A stretch of DNA of 64,000 nt, taken from NCBI RefSeq assembly GCF_001695835.1, contig NZ_MBSO01000014.1:49807-113806 (forward strand). The letters are read 5' to 3'. The stretch is from Ensifer sp. LC11. Its GTDB lineage: Bacteria > Pseudomonadota > Alphaproteobacteria > Rhizobiales > Rhizobiaceae. A model generated the notes under the pieces. It was not told where the DNA came from. It did not search any database and was given only the letters and a program-made list of their open reading frames with translations. The position numbers were made by a program, and so were the translations under genes. Within the stretch, counting starts at the first letter, position 1, and every line of letters begins with the position of its first letter. Below, piece after piece: positions 17,198-26,306 of the stretch.

Positions 17198-17789
17198 CCA
17201 GTTCACCAGACGAAGCGCCTGCGGGCGCGCGAGGGGCCGTGCGCGGTGCGACGCTCCGGCCGACAGGCTGAACGGACTTGGCTGCGTCCGCTGTCGCGCC
17301 GCGCTGCGGCGCACTGTTGCGGGCCTCCAAGGACGCCGGAAAACGCACGTAGCGCGGTTCGGCCCCTCCCCTCTCCGTGAACGTGCTTTCGACCCGCTGC
17401 CGCGTTGCATGCCGGTCTGGTTTGCGTGGAAAGCGAGGCACCTGATCAAACAAATGATCGATACCAATCGAACTTTGCGCACATCGCTTTGATGGGTGAC
17501 GATGAAAGCGATCCCTGGACAGATCGCGGTGCGACAGTTCGGAACTCGCCACGTTCTCCTGCAGGACCGCAGGGTTCCCTCCCAGAGCGCGAATCGCGCG
17601 AGTCGGGTGAGTCGCAAAGGGGCGAGGATTGAAAAGCCGGCTTACCGCTTGGTTGCGAGGAAAACGGGCCGGTTTGTCCCCTGCAAATCTATCAGGCGCT
17701 TTACGGCATCATGGTGCGTGCGAAGCTATTGAAAATAAAATGAAAAATGAGCGTTTCGAACGTCCTGAACACAGGGGGATCGATTGCGC
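17198..17789. other. Non-coding stretch upstream of repABC
   Basis: About 590 bp between the RuBisCO-like gene and the repA promoter region. Short open frames on both strands have arginine- and proline-rich shadow composition and no recognisable domain. No structured RNA or transposon end was recognised. It may contain the distal part of the repA regulatory region. Confidence 0.4.
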
Positions 17790-17806
17790 GTTAACCCTTT
17801 GTTAAC
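17790..17806. promoter_or_regulatory. GTTAAC-N5-GTTAAC repeat in repA promoter region
   Basis: Two GTTAAC hexamers (17790-17795 and 17801-17806), each self-complementary, are spaced 11 bp apart, about one helical turn. They are followed by A/T-rich CTCTATATT that could be a -10. This is a plausible site for RepA/RepB autoregulation of the repABC promoter, about 95 bp before repA. Confidence 0.45.
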
Positions 17807-17841
17807 TCTATATTCCTTGTCAGGGGACCAGAATCGCCCAT

Positions 17842-17882
17842 AATAACGGTTAGGTTGAGTTTCCTGCCAAAAAACCGTTATT
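17842..17882. promoter_or_regulatory. 10-bp inverted repeat just upstream of repA
   Basis: AATAACGGTT (17842-17851) and AACCGTTATT (17873-17882) are perfect arms around 21 bases, ending 16 bp before the repA ATG. The position fits either an operator for RepA-RepB autorepression or a leader hairpin that occludes repA translation. Confidence 0.55.
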
Positions 17883-17898
17883 CGAGAGCTTCCTTGCA

Positions 17899-19122
17899 AT
17901 GAACGCTAATTCGCCGTCGATGGCTACTGCTGAGCCGATGCACTTCGAGGACCTCATCCTCGAACAGGGCGATCTGATTTCGAAGAAGCTGCATCTCCTG
18001 AGCATGCAGCAGTTCCCGCCGAATGCCAAGAAACTGCTCCGCCAGTTCTCGCTTTCGGAAGTGGCGGAGTTTCTCGGCGTTTCGCAAAGCACCTTGAAGA
18101 AACTTCACCTTGAAGGCAAAGGCCCCTCCCCTCAGACGTCGTCGTCCGGTCGCCGTTCCTATAGCGCCGAGCAGATGGTGGAACTGCGCCAGTATCTCGA
18201 CCAGCATGGTCGGTCGGAAGCCCGGAACTACGTGCCGCAGCGGCGCGCGGGCGAGAAGTTGCAGATTATCGCGGTCGTCAATTTCAAAGGTGGTTCGGGC
18301 AAGACCACCACCGCAGCCCATCTCGCACAGTACATGGCGTTGACCGGGCACCGCGTCCTGGCCGTCGATCTCGACCCACAGGCGTCGCTTTCCTCGCTTC
18401 ACGGCTTCCAGCCCGAGCTCGACATGGCGCCGTCGCTCTATGACGCGATCCGCTACGACGAGCACCGCCGGCCGATCAGCGAGATCATCCAGTCGACCAA
18501 TTTCCCCGGCCTCGACATCGTTCCTGCAAACCTCGAGCTGCAGGAGTACGAGTACGACACGCCTCTTGCCATGTCGAACAAGAGCTCGAACGACGGCAAG
18601 ACCTTCTTCACCCGCATCTCACGGGCCCTGGCCGAGGTCGACGACCGCTACGATGTCGTCGTCATCGACTGCCCTCCCCAACTCGGCTACCTCACGATTA
18701 CCGCGCTGACTGCGGCGACCAGCGTCCTGATCACGATCCATCCACAGATGCTCGACGTCATGTCGATGGGACAGTTCCTCTTGATGCTCGGGGGTATCCT
18801 GAAGCCGATTCGCGACGCCGGCGCTGCCGTCAATCTCGAGTGGTATCGCTATTTGATCACGCGATACGAACCGACGGACGGCCCACAGGCGCAGATGGTC
18901 GGCTTCATGCAGACGCTGTTCCACCAGTTCGTGCTGAAGAACCAGATGCTGAAATCGACTGCGGTCTCGGATGCCGGCATCACCAAGCAGACACTTTACG
19001 AAGTCGACAAGAGCCAGATGACGCGTTCGACCTACGAGCGTGCAATGGAATCCTTGAACGCAGTCAATGCTGAAATCGCTGAACTCGTGCACGCGTCCTG
19101 GGGACGCAAGGTTGCTGGTTGA
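17899..19122 (+). CDS. repA: Plasmid partitioning protein RepA (ParA-type ATPase)
   Basis: This 407-residue ParA-family ATPase of a repABC system drives segregation of the replicon and represses its own operon. Residues 40-110 are an N-terminal helix-turn-helix region (FSLSEVAEFLGVSQSTLKKLHLEG). The deviant Walker A VNFKGGSGKTTTAAHLAQY is at about 124-143, followed by AVDLDPQASLS and, further on, VVIDCPPQLGYLT. It is the first gene of the operon, 49 bp before repB. Length and motifs match rhizobial RepA. Confidence 0.97.
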   Translation: MNANSPSMATAEPMHFEDLILEQGDLISKKLHLLSMQQFPPNAKKLLRQFSLSEVAEFLGVSQSTLKKLHLEGKGPSPQTSSSGRRSYSAEQMVELRQYLDQHGRSEARNYVPQRRAGEKLQIIAVVNFKGGSGKTTTAAHLAQYMALTGHRVLAVDLDPQASLSSLHGFQPELDMAPSLYDAIRYDEHRRPISEIIQSTNFPGLDIVPANLELQEYEYDTPLAMSNKSSNDGKTFFTRISRALAEVDDRYDVVVIDCPPQLGYLTITALTAATSVLITIHPQMLDVMSMGQFLLMLGGILKPIRDAGAAVNLEWYRYLITRYEPTDGPQAQMVGFMQTLFHQFVLKNQMLKSTAVSDAGITKQTLYEVDKSQMTRSTYERAMESLNAVNAEIAELVHASWGRKVAG

Positions 19123-19171
19123 TTGAGCCGGCGGTGACGCTCAGACGATTGCAGGAAAACGGAGCAGGCAG

Positions 19172-20152
19172 ATGGCGAGAAAGAATCTACTGGCAGGTCT
19201 GGTAGACGCGGCGGAGATCCCGCAGGCCGACGTCGCGTCGGCCTATCCAATGCGCGGCGCATCGAAAAGCATGGTGCGCTCGCTCGACGAACTCTCCAGG
19301 CAGGCCGAGAAATTTCTTGAAGGAGAAACCGTCGTCGAGCTGGACCCCGAGACGGTCGAAGGCTCCTTTGTCTCTGATCGCATGGACGACGATCGAGAGC
19401 AGTTCGAGGCGTTGAAGCAGGCGATTGCCGAACGCGGCCAGGATACGCCAATCCTCGTGCGCCCTCACCCGACTGCAGACGGTCGCTACCAGATCGTGTT
19501 CGGGCATCGTCGCGCCCGCGCCGCCCGCGAGCTCGGACGCAAGGTGAAGGCTGTCGTCCGAGCGCTGGACGACCGGACCCACGTCATTGCGCAGGGACAG
19601 GAAAACTCTGCTCGCGCCGATCTGACCTTTATCGAACGGGCATTGTTCGCGCGACGTCTGGAGGCGCTCGGCTACGACCGCGCGGTGATCTCCTCGTCGC
19701 TCGCAGCCAATGCCGCTGCCGTTTCCAAAATGATGTCCGTGACCGAGAGGATTGCGCCGTCACTCATCGAGAGCATCGGGCCGGCGCCGTCGGTCGGGCG
19801 TGAGCGCTGGGTCGAACTGTCACTTTTGGTGGGCAAGCAGGCCAACGCCAACAAGGTGGCGGGCATCGTTGGCGACAGCCAGTTCCAGGCACTGAGCAGC
19901 GACGAGCGTTTTGGTGCGCTGTTTGGCGCCCTGAACAAGACCGGTAAGCCGGTCAAGAAAACATCGACCACGACAAAGGACGCCTGGCAGACCGCGGACA
20001 AAGCGGTCTCGGCGCAGTATTCGAACTCCGGCAAGGCCTTTGCGCTCTCGATGAAGTCGAGGAATGCCGGTCGGTTCGGGCAATATCTCGCTGACAACCT
20101 GGATCGGCTCTACGCCGAATTCCTGGCGGCGAATGACGGAAAGGACGACTGA
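19172..20152 (+). CDS. repB: Plasmid partitioning protein RepB (ParB-type)
   Basis: This 326-residue centromere-binding protein starts with the RepB opening MARKNLLAGLVD. The ParB/Sulfiredoxin domain spans about residues 65-155, with ILVRPHPTADGRYQIVFGHRRARAARELG and GQENSARADLTFIERA. The helix-turn-helix follows (YDRAVISSSLAANAAAVSKMMSVTERI). It pairs with RepA to segregate the replicon, probably by binding the TTGTC-N4-GACAA repeats downstream of repC. The antisense RNA gene lies in the gap before repC. Confidence 0.96.
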   Translation: MARKNLLAGLVDAAEIPQADVASAYPMRGASKSMVRSLDELSRQAEKFLEGETVVELDPETVEGSFVSDRMDDDREQFEALKQAIAERGQDTPILVRPHPTADGRYQIVFGHRRARAARELGRKVKAVVRALDDRTHVIAQGQENSARADLTFIERALFARRLEALGYDRAVISSSLAANAAAVSKMMSVTERIAPSLIESIGPAPSVGRERWVELSLLVGKQANANKVAGIVGDSQFQALSSDERFGALFGALNKTGKPVKKTSTTTKDAWQTADKAVSAQYSNSGKAFALSMKSRNAGRFGQYLADNLDRLYAEFLAANDGKDD

Positions 20153-20160
20153 ACGCGCAA

Positions 20161-20214
20161 AAGAAAAAGGCCCCCAGACGGTAACCATCGTGGAAGCCTC
20201 TCTCATCGTTTAGC
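20161..20214 (-). ncRNA. repABC counter-transcribed RNA (incompatibility ctRNA)
   Basis: An antisense RNA of about 54 nt lies in the 157-bp repB-repC gap. On the minus strand the promoter is TTGACT (20244-20249), a 17-bp spacer and GATTCT (20221-20226). The RNA ends in a terminator stem AGGCTTCC / GGGGGCCT (complement of 20192-20199 and 20168-20175, two G-U pairs) followed by a U-rich run (complement of 20160-20167). This layout and length match the known ctRNAs of repABC plasmids, which pair with the repC leader to lower RepC synthesis. The start site is estimated from the promoter. Confidence 0.88.
20168..20199 (-). terminator. Intrinsic terminator of the antisense RNA
   Basis: On the minus strand AGGCTTCC and GGGGGCCT form an 8-bp stem with a 16-base loop, followed by TTTTTCTTT. 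The same region in the repC leader on the plus strand can fold alternatively, which is the usual basis for ctRNA control. Confidence 0.8.
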
Positions 20215-20220
20215 AGCCTG

Positions 20221-20249
20221 AGAATCGCATTTCCACGAATCGCAGTCAA
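20221..20249 (-). promoter_or_regulatory. Promoter of the repABC antisense RNA
   Basis: TTGACT and GATTCT on the minus strand are separated by exactly 17 bases, a near-consensus sigma-70 arrangement for a constitutively made antisense RNA. Confidence 0.8.
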
Positions 20250-20309
20250 GAGTCTTTGGCACCGGAATGGGTGAGCGGACGTTTTTTGCCTGAAAGTAGG
20301 TGAAAGAGG

Positions 20310-21527
20310 ATGCAAGGTGGAAATGTGACGACGCCCTTCGGGCGGCGCGCGATGACGCTCGGCATGTTGGCAAGCCAATACATGTCGCGTGAAATCGAGC
20401 CCGAGACATCGGCCGACAAGTGGAAACTGTTTCGTGCGCTCTGTGAAGCCAAGCCGAAGCTTGGAATCAGCGAGCGTGCGCTGTCAGTCATGAACGCACT
20501 GCTGAGCTTCTATCCCGAGACAACACTGTCGGAAGAGAACGGTCTCATCGTGTTCCCGTCTAACACGCAGCTGTCGTTGCGCGCTCATGGCATGGCGGAA
20601 GCGACCTTGCGGCGTCATATCGCGGCGCTTGTCGATGCCGGATTGCTTGCCCGCCGCGATAGCGCCAATGGCAAGCGATTTGCACGCAAGGACGGAGACG
20701 GCGCAATCGACGAGGCCTTCGGGTTCTCGCTAGCCCCGCTGTTGTCACGCGCCAGGGAGATCGAGCAGGTTGCTGCGGAGGTTGAAGCCGAGCGACTGCA
20801 ACTGCGCAGGCTCCGCGAGCGGCTGACAATCTGCCGGCGCGACGTGGGCAAGCTAATCGAGGTTGCCCTCGACGAAGGCGTTAAAGGCAACTGGGAAGCG
20901 ATCCATGACCACTACCGGAGCCTCGTCGCCTCAATTCCGCGGGTTGCAACAGCAGGAACGATAGCCCCGATCCTGGACGAAATGGAAATGCTGCGCGAGG
21001 AAATCGCCAACCTGCTGGAACTTCGAGTAAAATCTCAAAATATGAGCGCCAGTCCTGATCAAACTGAGCGGCACAAACAGAATTCAAATACCAACTCCCT
21101 TAATGAACTTGAACCTAGCTCTGGAGAAGAGCTGGGCGCGAAGCCGAGTTTGAGCAGCGAACCGCAGCGGGAACCGATGAAGGCGTTTCCGCTGGGTATG
21201 GTGCTTCAGGCTTGCCCGACGATTGCAGATTACGGCCCGGGTGGGGCTGTGGGCAGTTGGCGCGACCTGATGCAGGCAGCCGTTGTCGCCCGCTCAACCC
21301 TTGGCGTCAGTCCATCGGCCTACCAGGATGCCTGCGAGACCATGGGGCCGGAGAATGCGGCCGCCGTGATTGCCTGCATCCTGGAGCGGGCAGGGCACAT
21401 CAATTCGGCCGGCGGATATCTGCGCGACCTGACATCCCGAGCCCGTCGCGGGGAGTTTTCGTTGGGACCCGTGCTGATGGCTCTTCTGAGGGCGCGGGGC
21501 GGAGGAAGCGATCGAAAGGCCTCTTGA
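20310..21527 (+). CDS. repC: Replication initiator RepC
   Basis: This 405-residue replication initiator of the repABC class starts MQGGNVTTPFGRRAMTLGML, the typical RepC N-terminus. A winged-helix DNA-binding region covers about residues 60-130 (LIVFPSNTQLSLRAHGMAEATLRRHIAALVDAGLL). A coiled-coil-like stretch near 150-180 follows. The C-terminal domain carries GSWRDLMQAAVVARSTLGVSPSAYQDA. An AT-rich segment inside the gene at about 21024-21115 is the usual position of the replication origin in this family. Expression is expected to be limited by the ctRNA in its leader. Confidence 0.96.
   Translation: MQGGNVTTPFGRRAMTLGMLASQYMSREIEPETSADKWKLFRALCEAKPKLGISERALSVMNALLSFYPETTLSEENGLIVFPSNTQLSLRAHGMAEATLRRHIAALVDAGLLARRDSANGKRFARKDGDGAIDEAFGFSLAPLLSRAREIEQVAAEVEAERLQLRRLRERLTICRRDVGKLIEVALDEGVKGNWEAIHDHYRSLVASIPRVATAGTIAPILDEMEMLREEIANLLELRVKSQNMSASPDQTERHKQNSNTNSLNELEPSSGEELGAKPSLSSEPQREPMKAFPLGMVLQACPTIADYGPGGAVGSWRDLMQAAVVARSTLGVSPSAYQDACETMGPENAAAVIACILERAGHINSAGGYLRDLTSRARRGEFSLGPVLMALLRARGGGSDRKAS
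21024..21115. other. AT-rich segment within repC, candidate origin of replication
   Basis: The stretch is clearly richer in A/T than the rest of repC (for example AAAATCTCAAAATATGAG and AATTCAAATACCAACTCC). In repABC replicons the origin maps to an AT-rich part of the repC coding sequence. This assignment rests on family knowledge and base composition only. Confidence 0.5.
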
Positions 21528-21549
21528 CGGGCCTAAAAGAGTGACGGTG

Positions 21550-21577
21550 CGACAAGTCGAATTGTCGGCTGACAAAA
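21550..21577. repeat. Candidate partition site copy 1 (TTGTC-GGCT-GACAA)
   Basis: TTGTCGGCTGACAAAA at 21562-21577 is a 5-bp-arm dyad. It overlaps a second dyad CGACAA-GTCGAA-TTGTCG at 21550-21567. It begins 34 bp after the repC stop. Identical 16-mer at 21688-21703. Confidence 0.6.
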
Positions 21578-21687
21578 TTGGCAAGTGAGAGAATGGAATC
21601 AGTTGTCTAACGGGTCAGCGATGATAGTCGGGCGCCATCCGTGGTCATTGGTAAGCCGGCGAGGGGGCGTTAAAGGATCATTGTGAG

Positions 21688-21703
21688 TTGTCGGCTGACA
21701 AAA
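21688..21703. repeat. Candidate partition site copy 2 (TTGTC-GGCT-GACAA)
   Basis: An exact second copy of TTGTCGGCTGACAAAA, 126 bp from the first. Repeated palindromes close to repABC are where RepB-binding parS sites are found in several rhizobial plasmids. A more divergent relative, GTCAGCCGCTGACA, lies near 21790. Confidence 0.6.
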
Positions 21704-22009
21704 ACTGAGAATTATGTCGACGATTCAATGATTTATGACGAACCCTGTTCGTTCTCGTCGTCGATGGCGGCTTGGGCCGCTGATTTCACAGTCAGCCGCT
21801 GACACACCGCGGTTCGCTCGCGGGGCGACAATGGACACGGAAGCAATCATGGGCCGGGCTGATGTGCGAGCGTTCTGCCCGACAAGATGCACTGGTCCCA
21901 ACGCAGAAGGACAGACCGTCTCGCGGCGAGTGATCATTGCACCGCTTGTTTCTTGCGGCTGTGTGTGGTGGACTGGTGGGGTCGGTGCTCGCTCCCATAG
22001 GGGTCGCCG
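21704..22009. other. Intergenic stretch after partition repeats
   Basis: About 300 bp before the cyclase remnant. An open frame in phase with the cyclase extends upstream, but it has no family similarity and no good ribosome site. Apart from the degenerate GTCAGCCGCTGACA dyad near 21790, nothing is recognised. Confidence 0.4.
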
Positions 22010-23812
22010 CATGCGGAAATTGGCTGCCGTTCTCTGTATTGATGTTGCCGGTTACAGCAAGCTGATGGGGCGTGATGAGGCCGGTACACTGGCCCGCGTC
22101 AAGTCGGTCTTTGCAGCGTTCGCTCCGGCGTTAGCCAGCCACCACGGTCGCGTCGTGAAGCTGATGGGCGACGGTGCCTTGATCGAATTTCCGAGTGCAG
22201 TCGACGCGACAGCATGTGCAATTGCGCTTCAAGACCTTGCCGGCGCGACAGATCCGACACTTCGGTTTCGTATGGGCCTCAATCTCGGCGATGTCATTGC
22301 CGAAGATGGCGATCTGTTTGGGGAGGTGTCAACATCGCGGCAAGGCTGCAAGCGCTTGCTGCGCCGGGCGGGATCGTAGTGTCCGAGACGGTTCGCGAGC
22401 ACGTGGCAGGAAAGGTGAGCGTTGTGCTTGAGGATCTCGGTACGCGGTCGCTGAAAAACATCGAGCGCCCCATCCATGCATTTTCCATCCGACCGGGCCC
22501 TGGTCGCGGAAGAAGGCGGTGGCAGCGAGTGGATCGGCATCTGTATTTTGCCTTTTGCCAACATGAGCGGGGATCCCGAGCAGGACTATTTCAACGCCGG
22601 CATCACTGAAGATATCATCATCGATCTCAGCAAGCTCTCGGCGCTTACGGTGATCTCCCGCGGAACATCCTTCGACCTGAAGGGCAGGGACGCGCGGGAA
22701 ATCGCCGGGCAACTGAACATGGCTTACATCCTCCAGGGCAGTGTTCGTAAGGCAGGTGAACGAATCCGGATGACCGCGCAGTTGATCGATGGGGCAAATG
22801 CGGCAACGGTCTGGGCCGAACGGTTTGATCGAGATGTCAAGGACGTGTTGATATTGCAGTCGGACCTCGCGGGAGCCGTCGTCGACGCACTCCGGCTGCA
22901 GTTGTTGCCTTCGGAGCGGAAGGTTCTGGAGCGTAAGGCCCCGGTTGATCCGGAGGCCCACAAGCTGTTTTTGCTGGCGCGGGAATCTGCCGTCGCGTGA
23001 CGGAGTTGGAGCCAGGCAACGCACGGGCCTGGGCTCTTCTTGGCGAAACGCTCAACCGCTTGAGACGCAGCGTCGGGGGCGTGGAAACAGGTGAACTGGA
23101 AATCGACAGGGCTCTCGAGCTCGATCCCACCCTTGCCAGCGCCCATGCCGGAAAAGCTCTTCTGTATCTCTATAGGGGCCAGTTTGACGATGCCGAGCAC
23201 CACTGTGCGATTGCGCTGAAACTCGGGCCGGACGACTACGCCGCTAACCTCGCCGCCGGGCGAACGTTCCTGATGCAACGGCGCTTCGATGAGGCGATCC
23301 ATCATTTTGAGCGCGCCGCGGCCCTGGTGCCTGGTGATTACAATGCCGCGGCGATGGCCATCCAATGTTACCAGGGCAAGGGCGATGATCCGGCAGCGCT
23401 TGCGGCCTGTCGCCGCGCGCTGGCGAGGATCGAGCGGATCGTTGCGGCTGAACCAGACCATAGCGGCGCTATCGGCCATGGTGCCGGCATCCTTGCGCTC
23501 CTCGGTGACCGGGAGAGGGCCAACGAATGGGCGTGTCGCGCCAGCCTGCTGGAGCCCGATAATATTCAACTCCAGGCAAATCTCGTTTGTGCCTGGGCTA
23601 TCAGCGGTGACGCCGGCGCAGCCCTTGACGCACTCGACCGCATCGCGCCGAAGGTGAGCCCGGAACTTTTCGTGTGGATGGAAAACGACAATGACCTGGA
23701 TTGCTTACGCTCGTTGCCGCGGTTCAAGAGGATAATGCGCGCAGTGGAGGCCCGTTTCCGGGATACGGCCTCAACTGAAAGGGAAGCGCCAAACCAAAGC
23801 ACCCCGCTCTGA
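22010..23812 (+). pseudogene. Class III adenylate/guanylate cyclase with TolB-like and TPR domains, multiply frameshifted
   Basis: The catalytic domain begins MRKLAAVLCIDVAGYSKLMGRD and continues KLMGDGALIEFPS. At about 22322-22326 a base is missing (GAGGTGTC where GAGGGTGTC is needed for GEGVNIAARLQ). The frame shifts again near 22500 into WIGICILPFANMSGDPEQDYF and the TolB-like domain, and a third time near 22990 into the TPR part (ALLGETLNRLRR to DCLRSLPRFKRIM). All pieces are in family order. An intact homologue of the same architecture is at 38983-40872. At least three frameshifts make this a dead gene. Confidence 0.85.
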
Positions 23813-24126
23813 TCTGGGGTCACTTGGGGCGCGACGATGCGCTGGGGACAGGGTGCTGTGGCGTCCCTGGTGCGTTTATGGGAACACCCGGTGTTCGATG
23901 CAACCTTCAGGCCGGCAGTCGCCAAGCTGCCGCAACTAAGCGATTTCCCCGCACCGGCCGGCCGCCGTCTTGCGATGCCCGCTCGCATTTGCGGGGTCTG
24001 AAAATGCGCGGGGATAGCCTGCGGTCGCGGTCAAAGCGTCCAGCGTTTCGCCTTGCTTGAAGGTGGAAAAGGATCCGGATCTGCAGGCCTATCCGTAGCG
24101 ATACTTTGCGGCAGGTGGCGGTTTTG
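23813..24126. other. Intergenic stretch between cyclase remnant and integrase
   Basis: This 314-bp region lies between convergent units. No open frame with family similarity, no clear terminator and no direct repeat marking an attachment site was recognised. Confidence 0.35.
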
Positions 24127-25338
24127 TCAGGTGATCAACCGGGCAGCCCGCCCCTGTTTGCGTTCGGCGTCGTTGTAATAGCGCGCCGCCTGCGTCACGG
24201 ACTTATGCAGCGACTGCTGCATGGCTTCAGGCAGCGGAATGCCGCGATTTGCTGCTTCGGTCAGGTAGCCTGACCGCAACCCATGCGCAGAAAATGACGT
24301 CGGGTCGAGGCCGGCCTGCTGGCAACGCGCCTTCAGGATCAGGTTGACCGACTGCGGCGAGAGCGGTCGCCAGTCGATATTTCCCCACTGGTCGATACGT
24401 CGGAAGACCGGACCATCCTTGATATTTGCCCGCTCCAGCCACCGTTTGAGTGCCACCACCGGCCGGCCGATCAGAAACACCTGTTCGTCATCGTCGCTCG
24501 CGGTCGTCTTGGTGCGGCCAAGCCGGATCGAAAGGCAGGGGAGGGGGAGGGAGCCGGCGTCGGTCGGATCCGCCTGCACGGGCTCCTCGTCGGTCAGGTC
24601 CTCGACGCGCAAGGCCGTCACCTCCGAGCGGCGGCGGCCACCGGAGGCGAAGGCGAGCAACAGCAGCGCCCGATCGCGCAGATCAACCGGGCGTTCGCCG
24701 ACGCAGGCCAAAAGGAGCTTTGCCAGGATATCGCCCGTGACGGCTTTCTTGCTTTTGCGCTGCCGCGGACGGGCACTGGCGCGAACGGCAAGACGCAGCG
24801 CCGATTTAATCGAGGGGCCATCAAAGGCGCCGATCAGGCCCCGCCAGCGGGTGAGGATCGACCAGCTCGTCAGGCGGCGACGAACGGTCTCCGGAGCGTG
24901 CGGCCCGTCGGCGCGCAACAGACGCTGGGAACGCAGGCCACTTTCCACTTCGATCGGCATGCCATGGCTTGGATCTTCGGCTCGCTTGGTCGGGTCCCAG
25001 AGGTGATGGGCGACGAATTTTAAGAGCAGGCTTTCCGGCGCCGGCCAGGGGAGGGGAGAGCCGGTGGCGAGCTGTGACCAGGCTTCGAGATAACCAAGGT
25101 CTGACGCAAGCGCCCGAAGTGTGTTGTCACCCATGCCTTCGCTGGCAAGATGCTTGAGCGTGGCGACATCGTCGTCGGTCAGAAGGGCGGCAAGCTGATC
25201 GCGCCGGTCGAAGGGCAGAATGGCGTCGAGGGCGTCGAGTTCTTCGGCGCGTTTCGTGACGGCGTCGTGGAGAGGGGCTGTCGTCGTTCTCTTACGGTGC
25301 TCAGCGATCGGTTTGCTGATGCTTGTCCGGTCTTTCAA
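24127..25338 (-). CDS. Tyrosine recombinase / phage-type integrase
   Basis: This 403-residue site-specific recombinase has an N-terminal SAM-like DNA-binding domain (ALASDLGYLEAWSQLATG near residue 90). The catalytic domain shows the first Arg in ASGGRRRSEVTALRVEDL, the HxxR box in SAHGLRSGYLTEAANRG, a second His in QQSLHKSVTQAARYY, and the Tyr nucleophile in that same RYY. Similar recombinases are common on rhizobial plasmids. It stands at the left border of the defence-type genes starting at 26307 and could have mobilised them, or could resolve replicon multimers. Confidence 0.9.
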   Translation of the reverse strand: MKDRTSISKPIAEHRKRTTTAPLHDAVTKRAEELDALDAILPFDRRDQLAALLTDDDVATLKHLASEGMGDNTLRALASDLGYLEAWSQLATGSPLPWPAPESLLLKFVAHHLWDPTKRAEDPSHGMPIEVESGLRSQRLLRADGPHAPETVRRRLTSWSILTRWRGLIGAFDGPSIKSALRLAVRASARPRQRKSKKAVTGDILAKLLLACVGERPVDLRDRALLLLAFASGGRRRSEVTALRVEDLTDEEPVQADPTDAGSLPLPCLSIRLGRTKTTASDDDEQVFLIGRPVVALKRWLERANIKDGPVFRRIDQWGNIDWRPLSPQSVNLILKARCQQAGLDPTSFSAHGLRSGYLTEAANRGIPLPEAMQQSLHKSVTQAARYYNDAERKQGRAARLIT

Positions 25339-26306
25339 AGTTGAATCTCCCGGCAGTCAGGATGCGAATTTTCTGGCTGAACGCATGCTTATCCTGATTT
25401 GGCCGCTGCGGGCGAGAGGGGAGTCGCCGGCCTGCCTGAAATGGGCTGCATCGGGGCCCGTGCTGCCGGGAACGAAAATTGCCTGCCACAGACACGTCGA
25501 CATGAAAGAAGCACAGATGCCGGAGAGCGGCAGAAGATCAGGCGATGCGGGAAAGGCCGCCATCGAAAGAGCACCGGCGCCCTGATCGCCATATCTTCTT
25601 GCATTCTTTGCCGGGGAGACCGGAATGCTCAGCCCCGCTCATCAGCGCATCCGTGTGTGCTCATCGACGATAGTCAGCCCGCCTGTCCATATACAGACGA
25701 AAAGGCACACACCGGCATTGGGGCGGACACCGATCCTATCGAGCCAGCATTCGTCGCCGGAGCATCAGATGACGGTCCCCGCTCAGTGTTTCGCAACGCC
25801 CAGACGCAGTTGATCGCGGTGTCATTCTGCCGAGGTGCATCTGCAAGGAACGGAAAGCGGCGGTCTTTGCTGGCGCCGCCGCCGGTAAGACATACCAAAT
25901 CGCATGTTGTGCGCGTTTTCAGTGGAGCCTTTGGGAACGGCGTTGCGCGGGTTCGGTCGAACGCATTCGTGCGGGAGCAGTCCTGCTCGGCAAAGACCAT
26001 GAGATCGATCTCGTCGTGCGGTTGGCTTCCTAGGGGCGGGGTAAGTGCTTTGCTCAAACCCGACTGATTTAGCCTCGAGTGTTTAGGGGGAAGCGCGGTC
26101 TCTGATGCGTGTGCGACCCCAGATCGATCACTAGCGATACTGGATACCTATCGATAGCGATCGGAAGCAAAACTTGATGTCTGAGTGACGGAATTTAAGG
26201 CGTATTTAGTTTCTGCATATCAAAATAATCGGTAGAAATCATATAGTTAATGATTTGTTAATTCCCTCATTTGACCTTTGCTAGCCATTAAGCGTGGAGG
26301 AATACT
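25339..26306. other. Gene-poor stretch between integrase and defence island
   Basis: This 968-bp stretch has no recognised gene. Open frames of 222 residues (plus) and 127 residues (minus) overlap each other between about 25400 and 26070, show no domain and lack convincing ribosome sites. From about 26165 to 26290 the sequence turns AT-rich, the likely promoter of the 26307 gene. An imperfect dyad CTAGCGATA / TATCGATAG lies near 26131-26156. Confidence 0.4.

Noticed and set aside
25399..26067. 222-codon open frame in the gap after the integrase
   Set aside because: No domain or ribosome site, and an equally open frame runs on the opposite strand. It was left as non-coding.
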